From the NCBI RefSeq assembly GCF_004216665.1, contig NZ_SGWY01000001.1, positions 930,001 to 994,000 on the forward strand: 64,000 nt of DNA, written 5' to 3'. Below the pieces are notes generated by a model. That model saw nothing but the letters and a program-made list of their open reading frames with translations, ran no database searches and was not told where the DNA came from. How positions within the stretch are numbered: position 1 is the stretch's first letter; each line of letters opens with the position of its first letter. Both the position numbers and the translations under genes were made by a program. The stretch comes from Agromyces ramosus. Lineage in GTDB: Bacteria; Actinomycetota; Actinomycetes; Actinomycetales; Microbacteriaceae. This document shows, one piece after another, positions 1 to 8,489 of the stretch.

Positions 1-2
1 GA

Positions 3-41
3 CGACAACACGGCATGGAAGAGCTCACGCACACAGACTAG
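3..41 (+). CDS. possible 3' end of an upstream gene
   Basis: The window opens in a reading frame that ends with ...GMEELTHTD and a TAG stop. Only about a dozen codons are present, so the product cannot be identified, and chance is a real alternative. The spacing to the next gene (about 120 nt) would suit the end of one transcription unit and the start of another. Confidence 0.25.
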   Translation, partial: RQHGMEELTHTD

Positions 42-122
42 CGGGACTTCGCCGCCGCACGCGCGGCCGACCCCTCGCCCGGCCGACCGGCGCGGCTCGC
101 CGGGCGTTCTCCCAGCCGCATG

Positions 123-137
123 CGTTCGTATGGAACG
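123..137. promoter_or_regulatory. small inverted repeat upstream of the DUF3105 gene
   Basis: CGTTC-GTATG-GAACG is a perfect 5-bp inverted repeat about 27 nt before the GTG start of the DUF3105 gene. It could be an operator or a 5'UTR hairpin. No clear -35/-10 pair is visible around it. Confidence 0.25.
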
Positions 138-163
138 AACGTCCCGATGAGAGAGGCCCCCGA

Positions 164-847
164 GTGACCGCGACCCCGCCCATCCCCCCGTCTGCGAAGA
201 AGGCCGCGAGCGTCACGCAGCAGCGCGCTGAGGCCCGCGCGAAGAAGCTCGAGGAGCACCGGCTGCGGGAGGCGAGGGGTCGGCGCAACCGCCGCATCGG
301 CATCGGCGCGGCCATCGCGGGCGGCGTCGCCGTGGTGGCCCTCGTCGTCACGACGGTCGTGCTCACGCCGCAGGCCGCCTCGTACAGCGCGGGCGGCGAC
401 GGCGCCGAGGTCGAGGGCGTGCAGACGTTCGACAACACCTCGACCCACGTCGAGGGGATCGTCGACTATCCCCAGACCCCGCCCGCCGGCGGACCCCACA
501 ACCCGGCGTGGCTGAACTGCGGCGTGTACAGCGAGCCCGTGCCCGCCGAGAACGCCGTGCACTCCCTCGAGCACGGTGCCCTCTGGGTCACCTACGACCC
601 GTCGATCTCGGATGCCGCGCTCGAGTCGCTGCGGTCGGTGCTGCCGTCGACCTACGTGATCCTCTCGCCGTTCGACGACCTGCCCGCGCCGATCGTGCTC
701 AGCGGGTGGAACAGCCAGCTGCAGGTCGACGACGCCGAGGACCCGCGCATCGCCGCGTTCATCGAGGAGTACTGGCAGAGCCAGGCCGTCCCCGAGCCGG
801 GCGCCCTCTGCACCGGCGCGGTCGACGCGCCGGGCAAGGTCTCCTAG
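164..847 (+). CDS. DUF3105 family membrane-anchored protein
   Basis: 227 residues. A charged cytoplasmic N-terminus (about 1-45) precedes one transmembrane helix (about 46-68), followed by an extracytoplasmic domain. That domain carries the DUF3105 core: PPAGGPHNPAWLNCGVY near residue 105, then the ENAVHSLEHGALWVTYDP stretch. The conserved Cys and His residues could bind a metal, but the biochemical function of the family is unknown. The GTG start is chosen because a purine-rich GAGAGAGG lies just upstream and the N-terminal helix pattern fits. The DUF305 gene starts 2 nt after the stop, so the two are co-transcribed. This pairing is common in actinobacteria and suggests a shared role at the cell surface. 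Confidence 0.85.
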   Translation: MTATPPIPPSAKKAASVTQQRAEARAKKLEEHRLREARGRRNRRIGIGAAIAGGVAVVALVVTTVVLTPQAASYSAGGDGAEVEGVQTFDNTSTHVEGIVDYPQTPPAGGPHNPAWLNCGVYSEPVPAENAVHSLEHGALWVTYDPSISDAALESLRSVLPSTYVILSPFDDLPAPIVLSGWNSQLQVDDAEDPRIAAFIEEYWQSQAVPEPGALCTGAVDAPGKVS

Positions 848-849
848 CG

Positions 850-1521
850 ATGGCCCGACCGGATGCCGCGCCCGTCACGCGCGTCGGCCGCGTCGCGGTG
901 CTCGTCGCGGCATCCGTCGCCGTGGTCGTCGTGGCCGTCGTCGCGTTCTCGGTCGGACGGCTGAGCACCCTCGCCGAGTCGCCGCCGACGGACACGAGTG
1001 CAGAGGCGGGGTTCGCGCGCGACATGCAGGTGCACCACCAGCAGGGCGTCGAGCTCGCGATGATCGTGCGCGACGCGAGCGACGACCCCGACGTGCGGCT
1101 GCTCGCCGACGACATCGCAACCACCCAGGCCCAGCAGTCGGGGCAGCTCTACGGCTGGCTGCGAGGCTGGGGCCTGCCGCAGGCGGGCGCGGAGCCGTCG
1201 ATGACCTGGATGACGCGGGCCTCCGCCGACGACGCCGCGACGCACGGGGTGCACGACGCCGACGCCCACGCGCCGGGCACCCCGATGCCGGGGCTCGCGA
1301 CGCCCGACCAGGTCGCCGCCCTTCGCGCGGCGACGGGTGTCGACGCCGAGCGGCGGTTCCTCGAGCTCATGATCGCCCACCACCGCGGCGCGATCGAGAT
1401 GGCGGATGCCGCGCTCGCGCGCTCCTCGAACGACCTCGTGGTGCCCTTCGCGAACTCGATCCTGCAGAGCCAGGAGGCGGAGATCGCCCTCATGGAGGAC
1501 CTGCTCGCCGGGCGGAGCTGA
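850..1521 (+). CDS. DUF305 family protein
   Basis: 223 residues. One N-terminal membrane anchor (about 13-36) leads into a DUF305 domain with the two diagnostic His-rich motifs: FARDMQVHHQQGVELA near residue 57 and FLELMIAHHRGAIEMA near residue 170. DUF305 proteins form ferritin-like helical bundles, and the paired histidines make metal binding plausible. A direct function has not been established here. The ATG start lies 2 nt after the DUF3105 stop; the frame stays open further upstream, but that stretch only antisenses or overlaps the DUF3105 gene. A hairpin just after the stop separates it from the convergent ABC transporter gene. Confidence 0.85.
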   Translation: MARPDAAPVTRVGRVAVLVAASVAVVVVAVVAFSVGRLSTLAESPPTDTSAEAGFARDMQVHHQQGVELAMIVRDASDDPDVRLLADDIATTQAQQSGQLYGWLRGWGLPQAGAEPSMTWMTRASADDAATHGVHDADAHAPGTPMPGLATPDQVAALRAATGVDAERRFLELMIAHHRGAIEMADAALARSSNDLVVPFANSILQSQEAEIALMEDLLAGRS

Positions 1522-1522
1522 C

Positions 1523-1541
1523 CCGGCCCAGCCCGGGCCGG
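1523..1541. terminator. hairpin between convergent genes
   Basis: Perfect 7-bp stem CCGGCCC/GGGCCGG with the 5-nt loop AGCCC. It sits between the DUF305 stop and the stop of the convergent ABC exporter, so it could serve both directions. There is no T-run. Confidence 0.55.
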
Positions 1542-1555
1542 CGGTGCGGCCGGCG

Positions 1556-3469
1556 TCAGTTCTCGAAGACGGGCCGCTCCTCCTGCTGCCGGTAGAGCGA
1601 CGCGTACACGCCCTCCGACACCACGAGCTCGGCGTGCGTGCCCTTCTCGACCACCCGACCGGCGACGATCACGAAGATCACGTCGGCGGACACCACGGTG
1701 GAGAGCCGGTGCGCGATCGCGATCGTGGTGCGTCCGCGGGCGGCGTCGTCGAGCGCCTGCTGCACCACGCGCTCCGAGATCGTGTCGAGCGCGCTCGTGG
1801 CCTCGTCGAGCACGAGCACCGCCGGGTCCTTCAGCAGCACGCGTGCGATGGCGATGCGCTGCTTCTCGCCGCCCGACAGGCGGTAGCCGCGCTCGCCCAC
1901 CACGGTGGCGTAGCCCTCGGGGAACGAGGCGATCGTCTCGTGGATGTTCGCGGCGCGCGCGGCCGCCTCGAGCTCGGCGTCGGTCGCGTCGGGCTTGGCG
2001 TAGCGCAGGTTCTCGGCGATCGACGCGTGGAAGAGGTAGGTCTCCTGGCTCACGATGCCGATGTTCGAGATGAGCGACTCCTGGCGCAGGTCGCGCACGT
2101 CGTCGCCGGCGAATCGCACCGTGCCGTCGGATGCCTCGTAGAGCCGCGGCACGAGGTAGGACACCGTCGTCTTGCCCGCGCCCGACGGTCCGACGAACGC
2201 CGCGTACTGCCCCGGCTCGATCGTGAAGCTGACGCCGTCGAGGGTCGGACGCGTCTCGTCGTCGGCGTCGGGGTACCGGAACGTGACGTCGTCGAACTCG
2301 ACGCGCCCGAGCGCCGGGCCCGCGGCCACGTCGCGGGCGCCGGGGGCATCCGTGATCGACGGCTTCAGGTCGAGGTACTCGAAGATGCGCGCGAACAGGG
2401 CGCTGGAGGTCTGCAGGTCGAGCGCCACGCGCATGAGGCCCATGAGCGGGAACAGCAGGCGCGCCTGCACGGTGGTGAACGCCACGATGGTGCCCGCCGT
2501 GACGTCCGCCGTGCCCCCGGCGATCAGCCACCCGGAGACGAGGTAGACGATCGCCGGAATCGCGGACATGAAGATGCCCACCATCGCGAAGAACCACTGG
2601 CCGGTCATCTGCTGCTTCACCTGCAGCCGGATCTGGTTCTGGTTCTCGTCGGCGTAGCGGTCGATCTCGCTCCGCTGCCGGGTGAAGCTCTTGGAGAGGA
2701 GGATGCCCGAGACGGAAAGGGTCTCCTGCGTGATCGCGGTCATCTCCGACAGCGACTCCTGCGTCTTGCCGGCGATGCGGGCCCGCACCTGCCCGACGCG
2801 TCGCTGCGCGATCACCATGAACGGCAGCAGCACGAGCGCGATGACCGTGAGCTGCCAACTGAGGATCAGCATGGCGACGAACGCCGAGATCACCGTGACG
2901 GTGTTGCCCAGCACGCTCGAGACGGTGTTGGTGAGCACGGATGCCACGCCGCCGACATCGTTCTGCAGGCGCGATTGGATGACGCCCGTCTTCGTGCGCG
3001 TGAAGAAGCTGAGCTCCATCGACTGCAGATGGGTGAAGAGGCGCACGCGCAGGGCGCCCATGACCTTGTTGCCGATGGTGGCGGTGAGGTAGGTCTGCCA
3101 CACGCCGAGCAGCGCCGAGACGACGTAGACGAGGATCATCGCGCCGACGATCGCCGTGAGCACCTGGAGATTCGGGCCGGTGACGTCGCCGTCGGGGCCG
3201 ACCGGGAAGAGCCCGTCGTCGAATGCCCGCTGGGTCAGCAGCGGTGGGATGACGCTCAGCGCCGCGCCGATGAGCACGAGCACGACCGTGGTGATCAGGG
3301 CGGCCTTGTGCGGCGCGAACAGCTCGGAGATGCGACGGAAGAGATGGGGGATCTTCGGAGCTTCGGCGTTCTCCGCACGCTGCGCCGACTCGTCGGCACC
3401 GCTGATGCGCGTGCGGGGCTTGCCCATCCTCCCGGACTGGCCGCCGGGCGCGCTTGCGTGCATGCTCAC
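1556..3469 (-). CDS. ABC exporter, fused membrane and ATPase domains
   Basis: 637 residues, the usual length of a half-transporter of the MsbA/multidrug type. A six-helix exporter domain (about 55-345) is followed by an ATPase domain with Walker A GPSGAGKTT, Q-loop SQETYLF, signature LSGGEKQR, Walker B VLVLDEATSALD and the switch His in IAHRLST. It would act as a homodimer, or with a partner encoded elsewhere, to export a lipid, peptide or drug. The substrate cannot be told from the sequence. GTG is taken as the start because TAGGGT lies exactly 6 nt upstream, the spacing expected for a leaderless transcript. An in-frame ATG two codons later is the alternative. Confidence 0.9.
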   Translation of the reverse strand: MSMHASAPGGQSGRMGKPRTRISGADESAQRAENAEAPKIPHLFRRISELFAPHKAALITTVVLVLIGAALSVIPPLLTQRAFDDGLFPVGPDGDVTGPNLQVLTAIVGAMILVYVVSALLGVWQTYLTATIGNKVMGALRVRLFTHLQSMELSFFTRTKTGVIQSRLQNDVGGVASVLTNTVSSVLGNTVTVISAFVAMLILSWQLTVIALVLLPFMVIAQRRVGQVRARIAGKTQESLSEMTAITQETLSVSGILLSKSFTRQRSEIDRYADENQNQIRLQVKQQMTGQWFFAMVGIFMSAIPAIVYLVSGWLIAGGTADVTAGTIVAFTTVQARLLFPLMGLMRVALDLQTSSALFARIFEYLDLKPSITDAPGARDVAAGPALGRVEFDDVTFRYPDADDETRPTLDGVSFTIEPGQYAAFVGPSGAGKTTVSYLVPRLYEASDGTVRFAGDDVRDLRQESLISNIGIVSQETYLFHASIAENLRYAKPDATDAELEAAARAANIHETIASFPEGYATVVGERGYRLSGGEKQRIAIARVLLKDPAVLVLDEATSALDTISERVVQQALDDAARGRTTIAIAHRLSTVVSADVIFVIVAGRVVEKGTHAELVVSEGVYASLYRQQEERPVFEN

Positions 3470-3576
3470 GGATTCACCCTACGTCGCGCCCGCCCCGCGA
3501 CCGCCAGCCGGACGGCCGATGCGCGGCGCGTTCGCTCACCGCGTGATCACGACCCGGCGTCCGCTTCGCCGGCCCG

Positions 3577-3661
3577 CCCCGAACTGGGGTCGTTCGGACC
3601 GCGTCGGCGCGGGTATACGTTGAGCAAAATTCGGCTTTTGTCCGACCCAGGGAGTGCTGCC
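3577..3661 (+). promoter_or_regulatory. conserved promoter/5'UTR of surface protein 1
   Basis: This upstream region closely matches the one before the paralogous gene at 5604. Shared elements, in order, are the inverted repeat CCCCGAACTGGGGTCG (3577-3592), a -10-like TACGTT running into TTGAGC (3616-3625), a short hairpin TCGG...CCGA (3631-3645), and the Shine-Dalgarno sequence GGGAGTGC. The spacing from the repeat to the ATG is 85 nt here and 84 nt in the other copy. Because two tandem paralogues keep these blocks while the rest has diverged, they are likely an activator/repressor site, a promoter and a UTR hairpin. The regulator is unknown. Confidence 0.65.
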
Positions 3662-5449
3662 ATGTTGCACAGTGTCGTGCCCACGAAACATCCGGCCCAT
3701 CGCGCCCGTCCGAGGGGACGCGCGCTCCTGGCGACGCTGCTCGTCGCCGGCCTCGCGACGTTCGGTATCACCGCGCTCGCGTCGCCTGCGGCCGCCGACC
3801 CCGGCAAGCCCGACACGGGTGCCGACCAGTCGTCGGTCGCGACCGGGGAAACGGCCGTCGAGGCACCGGCGGTGGAGCCGGCCGGCCCACTCGCCGAGGA
3901 GGCCGCAGCGCCGCCCGCGGAGGAGTCCACGACTCCGCCCGCGGAGGAATCCGCGGCTCCGCCCGCCGAGGAGGCTGCGACTCCGCCCGCCGACGAGGCC
4001 GCTGCGGCACCGCCGGCCGAGGCGGCGACGGCGCCCGCGACGGAGGATGCGGCGACCGCCGAGGTGCAGTTGCTGCTCGTGCCGCCGGCCCCCGGTGAGG
4101 TCGTCGACAAGGTCGAGATCTGCCACCGCACGGCGTCGTACCGCAACCCCTACGTGGACATCGAGCCGAGCATCGACGCGATCCTGGGCAGCAACAACAC
4201 GCAGAACGCGCACTACGAGGAGCACCAGGGTCCGATCTTCTGGCCCGACATCCCGAAGCACACGGAGTGGGGCGACATCATCCCCCCGTTCAGCTACCTG
4301 GATGACGAGGACCAGGTCCAGTCGTTCCCCGGCTACAACTGGGATGCGCAGGGTCAGGCGATCTACGCTGCGGACTGCGCGTTCGCCGTGCCGAACCCGA
4401 CCTTCGAGTACGTCATCGATGCGTGCGTCGACGGCGATCTCAGCTACTTCGAGTTCACCCTGAGCGGCTTGCTCGACACGGTGCAGTACCGCGTCGACCT
4501 GTACACCGAGGGCGGATCCGGTGTCGAGTACTGGACGATCACCGACACCGAGGGTTCGTTCACCGGCTCGTACCACCTGCCTCCCGGCGGGTACTACGTC
4601 GAGGTCTGGGTCTACAACGATGCCGAGGAGGTCCAGGATTGGGAACTCGTGCAGACGATCGAGTTCTGGGTCGACGAGTGCCCCCTCGCCGTGACGGCGG
4701 CGGGCACGGCCTGCAGCCTCGGCGATGACGGCACCGCCCTGGTGAGCATCTCCGGCCTCGTCGTCGGCGAGGACTACGACTGGATCCTCAGCGGCGACGC
4801 GTACCTGCTCGAGGGAGTCCTCGAGGACGTCGAATCCACGTCGTTGGACGTGCCCTTCGGCGACCTGCCACCGGGCAACTACTTCTTCGGTATCAGCACC
4901 GGCAGCGGAGAGGGCCTCGTCCTGGCGTCCACGACCTTCTTCGTCGATCCGTGCCCGCCTGAGATCACGGTCGTGGTCAACGAGTGCCCGGCGTATGGCG
5001 GTCAGGGCTCGGCGCTGCTGCGTCTCTCGGGGCTGGTCGAGGGCGTCGAGTACGACGTCTGGGTGACGGCGAAGGGCGACGTCGACGGGACCGTCTACGG
5101 CGGTGTCCACACCGTGGTCGGCGACTCCAGCCACATGGCTGACGTCAAGACCGGAGCGCTCCCGCCCGGGATGAGCTACACGGCCTGGGTCGAGGGCGTG
5201 TGGATGGTGCCCGAGGGCATCGAGGTGCCCGAGCCGGTCGAGTCGGTCGTCCTGGCGACGAGCGTGGACTTCACCCTGAAGCCCTGCCCCGCCAAGGCGG
5301 TGACGCCGGCGAAGCCGGCCGGCCTCGCGGCGACCGGCGTGAACGACCCGATGGGTCCGATCACGGCAGCCCTGCTGCTGCTCGGCCTCGGGGGCGCCGC
5401 GCTCGTTGCACGAGCTCGTCGTGAGGGGCTCCCCCATCGCGGTGAGTGA
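3662..5449 (+). CDS. LAATG-anchored surface protein with acidic Pro-rich repeats
   Basis: 595 residues. A long, Arg-rich signal peptide (about 1-46, ending SPAAADPG) is followed by a Pro/Ala/Glu-rich segment (about 70-130) built from repeats of the form PPAEE(S/A). Next comes a motif found in actinobacterial surface proteins, KVEICHRTASYRNPYVDIEP to WGDIIPPF (about 150-215). Three or four beta-rich modules follow, each ending near a Cys-Pro pair. The C-terminus has a sortase signal LAATG, a membrane helix and a basic tail RARR. A class E sortase would cross-link it to peptidoglycan. The ATG start is fixed by GGGAGTG 5 nt upstream; the frame is open far upstream only because it is antisense to the ABC exporter. 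Function unknown; adhesion or envelope structure is likely. Confidence 0.85.
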   Translation: MLHSVVPTKHPAHRARPRGRALLATLLVAGLATFGITALASPAAADPGKPDTGADQSSVATGETAVEAPAVEPAGPLAEEAAAPPAEESTTPPAEESAAPPAEEAATPPADEAAAAPPAEAATAPATEDAATAEVQLLLVPPAPGEVVDKVEICHRTASYRNPYVDIEPSIDAILGSNNTQNAHYEEHQGPIFWPDIPKHTEWGDIIPPFSYLDDEDQVQSFPGYNWDAQGQAIYAADCAFAVPNPTFEYVIDACVDGDLSYFEFTLSGLLDTVQYRVDLYTEGGSGVEYWTITDTEGSFTGSYHLPPGGYYVEVWVYNDAEEVQDWELVQTIEFWVDECPLAVTAAGTACSLGDDGTALVSISGLVVGEDYDWILSGDAYLLEGVLEDVESTSLDVPFGDLPPGNYFFGISTGSGEGLVLASTTFFVDPCPPEITVVVNECPAYGGQGSALLRLSGLVEGVEYDVWVTAKGDVDGTVYGGVHTVVGDSSHMADVKTGALPPGMSYTAWVEGVWMVPEGIEVPEPVESVVLATSVDFTLKPCPAKAVTPAKPAGLAATGVNDPMGPITAALLLLGLGGAALVARARREGLPHRGE

Positions 5450-5460
5450 TCGCTGACGCG

Positions 5461-5496
5461 GCAGTGGCGGGCGTCCGGATCGGCGCCCGCCACTGC
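5461..5496 (+). terminator. 13-bp hairpin after surface protein 1
   Basis: GCAGTGGCGGGCG pairs perfectly with CGCCCGCCACTGC across a 10-nt loop, 11 nt after the stop codon. A strong GC stem without a T-run is typical of actinobacterial terminators. Confidence 0.75.
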
Positions 5497-5519
5497 GGCG
5501 TCCGAGGCGTCGTGGCCTG

Positions 5520-5603
5520 CCCCGAACTGGGGTCGCCCGCGTGCCGCGCCGTGAGAGTAGCTTGAGCGGGAAATCGGCTTTCCCGACCCGAGGGAGTGCA
5601 GAA
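5520..5603 (+). promoter_or_regulatory. conserved promoter/5'UTR of surface protein 2
   Basis: Second copy of the element before the gene at 3662: CCCCGAACTGGGGTCG (5520-5535), TAGCTT running into TTGAGC (5558-5567), hairpin TCGGCTTTCCCGA (5574-5586), and Shine-Dalgarno AGGGAGTGC. It suggests both surface proteins are expressed together under the same control. Confidence 0.65.
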
Positions 5604-6668
5604 ATGGACTACGACGTCGTGCCCGCGAGACATCCGTCGCCTCGTTCCCGATCCATCCGGCGCGCCGCGCTCGCCGCGGTGCTCGTCGCCGGCCTGGCCG
5701 CGATGGGAGTCACCACGCTGGCGGTGCCCGCCGCGGCCGAGGAAACGGGCGGCACGGTCGCATCCGGTCCGGTCGCCGACGCGGTCGCGACCGACGCGGC
5801 ATCAGAGCCACGTGACGAGGAGGAGAGTCTGCAGCCGCTCGACATCGGCGTCGCGGTGACGCCGCTCTCGTGCAGCACGGACCGCGACGGCAGCGCCCTG
5901 CTCGCCCTCACCGGGCTCGTCGCGGCCGGGATCGTCGCCTACGACGTGCAGGGCCCGAACTTCGCGGTGGGCGGGTCACTCGACGAGTTCGGCGAGACCG
6001 AGGAGATCGAACTCGTCGGCATGCCGCCGGGCAACTACTACGCCTACGCCGAGTGGCACCCGTTCGACGGCGACGCGCCGGCGCCTGCGCCCGTGCCGAG
6101 CTTCGATTGGGTCGGCTTCGCGATCGAACCGTGCCAGCCGGATGTCACGGTCGCCGTGACCGAGTGCTCGAGCACGGGCGGCGCGGGCACGGCCGTGGCA
6201 ACGCTGTCGAACCTCGTCGCGGGCGTCGAGTACGTGGCCTGGGTCACCGACGTCGGTGCGCCGGACGGCACGCCCTACGGCGAGCCGCAGGCGGTCGTCG
6301 CCGATGCGACCGGCACCGCGACGGTGACGTTCTCCTCGCTGCCTGGCGATCGCGACTACACCGCCTGGATCGACGGCGTCTGGGAGGCGATCCCGCCCTG
6401 GGAGGAGCCGCCGTTCATCGGCAATGGCGGGAACTTCGTGCCGCTCGAGACCGTTCCGCTCTCCGCGGGCGTGGACTTCTCGACCCAGCCATGCCCGGCC
6501 GCGGCCGTGAAGCCGTCGACGACGACCTCGTCGACGACGACGACGCCGACGCTGGCGGCGACGGGAACCGACGGTGTCGGCGGTGCGCTGGTCGCGGCGG
6601 TGGCGCTGCTGGGGCTGGGCCTCGCGTCGCTCTCGGCCGGCCGACGCCGGAGCACGCCTCGCAGCTGA
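5604..6668 (+). CDS. LAATG-anchored surface protein, paralogue of the preceding gene
   Basis: 354 residues. Signal peptide about 1-45 (same RRAALAAVLVAGLA-MGVTTLA pattern as its neighbour), a short acidic linker, then two beta modules clearly related to the last modules of the upstream protein (shared patterns CSS/CPAYGG, GVEY-WVTDVG, YTAWIDGVWE, VDFSTQPCP). A Thr/Ser-rich stalk (TTTSSTTTT) leads to the sortase signal LAATG, a membrane helix and a basic tail. It lacks the acidic Pro-rich repeats and the ICHRT module of its partner, so it looks like a shortened tandem duplicate. The ATG is chosen because GGGAGTG precedes it. It converges on the PhoD gene with only 15 nt between the stops. Confidence 0.85.
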   Translation: MDYDVVPARHPSPRSRSIRRAALAAVLVAGLAAMGVTTLAVPAAAEETGGTVASGPVADAVATDAASEPRDEEESLQPLDIGVAVTPLSCSTDRDGSALLALTGLVAAGIVAYDVQGPNFAVGGSLDEFGETEEIELVGMPPGNYYAYAEWHPFDGDAPAPAPVPSFDWVGFAIEPCQPDVTVAVTECSSTGGAGTAVATLSNLVAGVEYVAWVTDVGAPDGTPYGEPQAVVADATGTATVTFSSLPGDRDYTAWIDGVWEAIPPWEEPPFIGNGGNFVPLETVPLSAGVDFSTQPCPAAAVKPSTTTSSTTTTPTLAATGTDGVGGALVAAVALLGLGLASLSAGRRRSTPRS

Positions 6669-6683
6669 GACGAGCGCGGCCGC

Positions 6684-8375
6684 TCAGCGCAACGACCTGC
6701 CCCGCGACACCAGGGCGGCCTCGCGCCGTGCCGGCACGGTGACGGATGCCACCTCCTCGAGTCGGGGGTGCCGCTCGTCACCGTGGTCGACCACGCCGGT
6801 GTGCCACGTCAGCGTCAACCCTCCGGGACCGTCCTCGAGCAGCGCCAGGTTGTTGTCGAACCATGGCCCCTTCACGGTGCGCCACCGGAAGGGCGGATCG
6901 GGCACCTTCACCGACCGCGCCGCCAATGCGCCGATCGGGGTGGCCACCCCGTAGGACATGACGACGGCGAACCACCGCAGCAGCCGCGGAAGCGGATTGC
7001 GCACGGGTGAGCAGACGGCCTGCAGGATGCGGCCTCCGCTGTCGCGCTCCACCTCCGCCAGGAAGGAGTAGTGCACATCGCCCGACAGGAACGTCACGGT
7101 CTGCGGCGCCGGGCCGCGGTCACCGTCGGCCACCTCCGTCACGATCCGGGCGACGGCCTGGAAGCTGTTCTGGAAGGCCGCCCAGTGCTCGAGGTCGACC
7201 GCCTGCCGCAGTCGCTCGCCGATCCACGCGGCCGGTCGCCCCCACGCGCCCTGCGCGATGGCCTCATCCCAGGCCTCGACGTGGTGCAGGCCGAGGGGCA
7301 GCAGGAACGGCAGCGAACTGGCCACGAGCACGTGCCGGAATCCCCCGTGCATCTGCTCGTCGAGCCATTCGAGCTCCTGGGCATCCAACAGGCCACGAGC
7401 CGAGGGCGTCAGGTCCCGTGCCACCCGCGAGTCGACGACCACCAGCCGCACGTCGTCGAAGTCCCGGCAGTAGCTCCAGCCGTAGCCGTCGGGTTCCGCG
7501 TCGCATCGCTCGGCGAACTCGTCGAGCACGTCGGTGAGGTCGAGCTCGTCAGTCCCGTCATGGTCGATGATGCGTCGCCACACCTCGTCGGACGCTCGTG
7601 CCCCGGGCGACAGGTTGCCCAGGTGCTGGTACACCCAGTACGACGCGAGGCCGGCGACGATGCGCCCGTGCCACCACGACGTGGCCTCCATCTTCCGCTT
7701 CCAGTCGAGCGAGGCATTCCAGTCGTCGCGGATGTCGTGGTCGTCGAAGATCATGGCACTGGGGAGCGTGGACATCAGCCATCGATTGGCCCCGTCCGAC
7801 CACGCGAGCTGGTAGAGGTGCCCGTACTCCTCGTAGTCCTTGAGCTCCTTGCCCGGCTCCTCATGGATGTCGCGCCGGCGTCGGATGAAGTCCTGCATCT
7901 CCTTCGAGGTCGAGTCCGCGTACACCTGGTCGCCGAGGAAGAGGAGCAGGTCGGGGCGGTCCGCCCGGCCATCGGCGACGGCGAGGGCGAACGCGCGCAG
8001 CGAGTCCACGCCGTGCGTGCGATTGCCGTGGCGGTCGTGCGAGACGCTCGTGCGGCACGACCCGAAGGCGATCCGCGCCGGCCGGCCCGGCGTGCGGGTC
8101 GCGATCACCGGCGGCGGGTAGGCGGAGTCCGCCTCAGGCCAGACGCGCCGGCCCTCGATCCGAACCTCGTAGGGTCGTTCCGTGCCCGGCTCCAGGCCGT
8201 CGACCTCCACGAGGGCGTAGTGGTGGCCGTGGACGGCGAAGGTGCGGGCGTGCCATTCCCGACCGCCCGCCTCGACGGTCACGCGGCAGTCGGCTCGCGT
8301 CTCCACCCAGATGCTGGCGGATGTCTCATCGACGAACCGCAGCATCGGACCGAGTACCAGTGGCGAGGCCGGCAT
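6684..8375 (-). CDS. PhoD-like alkaline phosphatase family protein
   Basis: 563 residues. It has the PhoD-type metallophosphoesterase layout: an N-terminal beta-sandwich (about 1-110, LGPMLRFVDETSASIWVET) and a catalytic domain with FGSCRTS, LFLGDQVYAD (about 150), MIFDDHDIRDDWN (about 210) and a late FLSGDVHYS motif. These Asp/His motifs bind the metal centre that hydrolyses phosphate mono- or diesters. No signal peptide or Tat motif is visible, unlike secreted PhoD, so it may act in the cytoplasm or be exported another way. The ATG at residue MPASP is preferred over the longer frame because GGGAAG lies just before it. It is separated from the upstream sugar operon by a strong terminator. 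Confidence 0.85.
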   Translation of the reverse strand: MPASPLVLGPMLRFVDETSASIWVETRADCRVTVEAGGREWHARTFAVHGHHYALVEVDGLEPGTERPYEVRIEGRRVWPEADSAYPPPVIATRTPGRPARIAFGSCRTSVSHDRHGNRTHGVDSLRAFALAVADGRADRPDLLLFLGDQVYADSTSKEMQDFIRRRRDIHEEPGKELKDYEEYGHLYQLAWSDGANRWLMSTLPSAMIFDDHDIRDDWNASLDWKRKMEATSWWHGRIVAGLASYWVYQHLGNLSPGARASDEVWRRIIDHDGTDELDLTDVLDEFAERCDAEPDGYGWSYCRDFDDVRLVVVDSRVARDLTPSARGLLDAQELEWLDEQMHGGFRHVLVASSLPFLLPLGLHHVEAWDEAIAQGAWGRPAAWIGERLRQAVDLEHWAAFQNSFQAVARIVTEVADGDRGPAPQTVTFLSGDVHYSFLAEVERDSGGRILQAVCSPVRNPLPRLLRWFAVVMSYGVATPIGALAARSVKVPDPPFRWRTVKGPWFDNNLALLEDGPGGLTLTWHTGVVDHGDERHPRLEEVASVTVPARREAALVSRGRSLR

Positions 8376-8424
8376 GCTTCCCGTTCTACCGCGTCGCGTC
8401 CATCTGTGCCACGGGGTTGCATGG

Positions 8425-8456
8425 CGGATGCCGCGAGCCCCCGCTCGCGGCATCCG
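8425..8456 (-). terminator. terminator of the first sugar ABC operon
   Basis: 14-bp perfect stem CGGATGCCGCGAGC/GCTCGCGGCATCCG with a CCCC loop, 34 nt past the stop of the last permease gene. It carries the GGATGCC/GGCATCC pair that recurs in other terminators of this window. Confidence 0.8.
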
Positions 8457-8489
8457 TTCCCCCTGCCCGTCCGGGTGGTGACCCGGGGC

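Noticed and set aside
1406..3661. Very long plus-strand open frame running into surface protein 1
   Set aside because: It is antisense to the ABC exporter, which has all ATPase motifs. The open frame is a by-product of high GC, and the surface protein has its own signal peptide and ribosome site at 3662.
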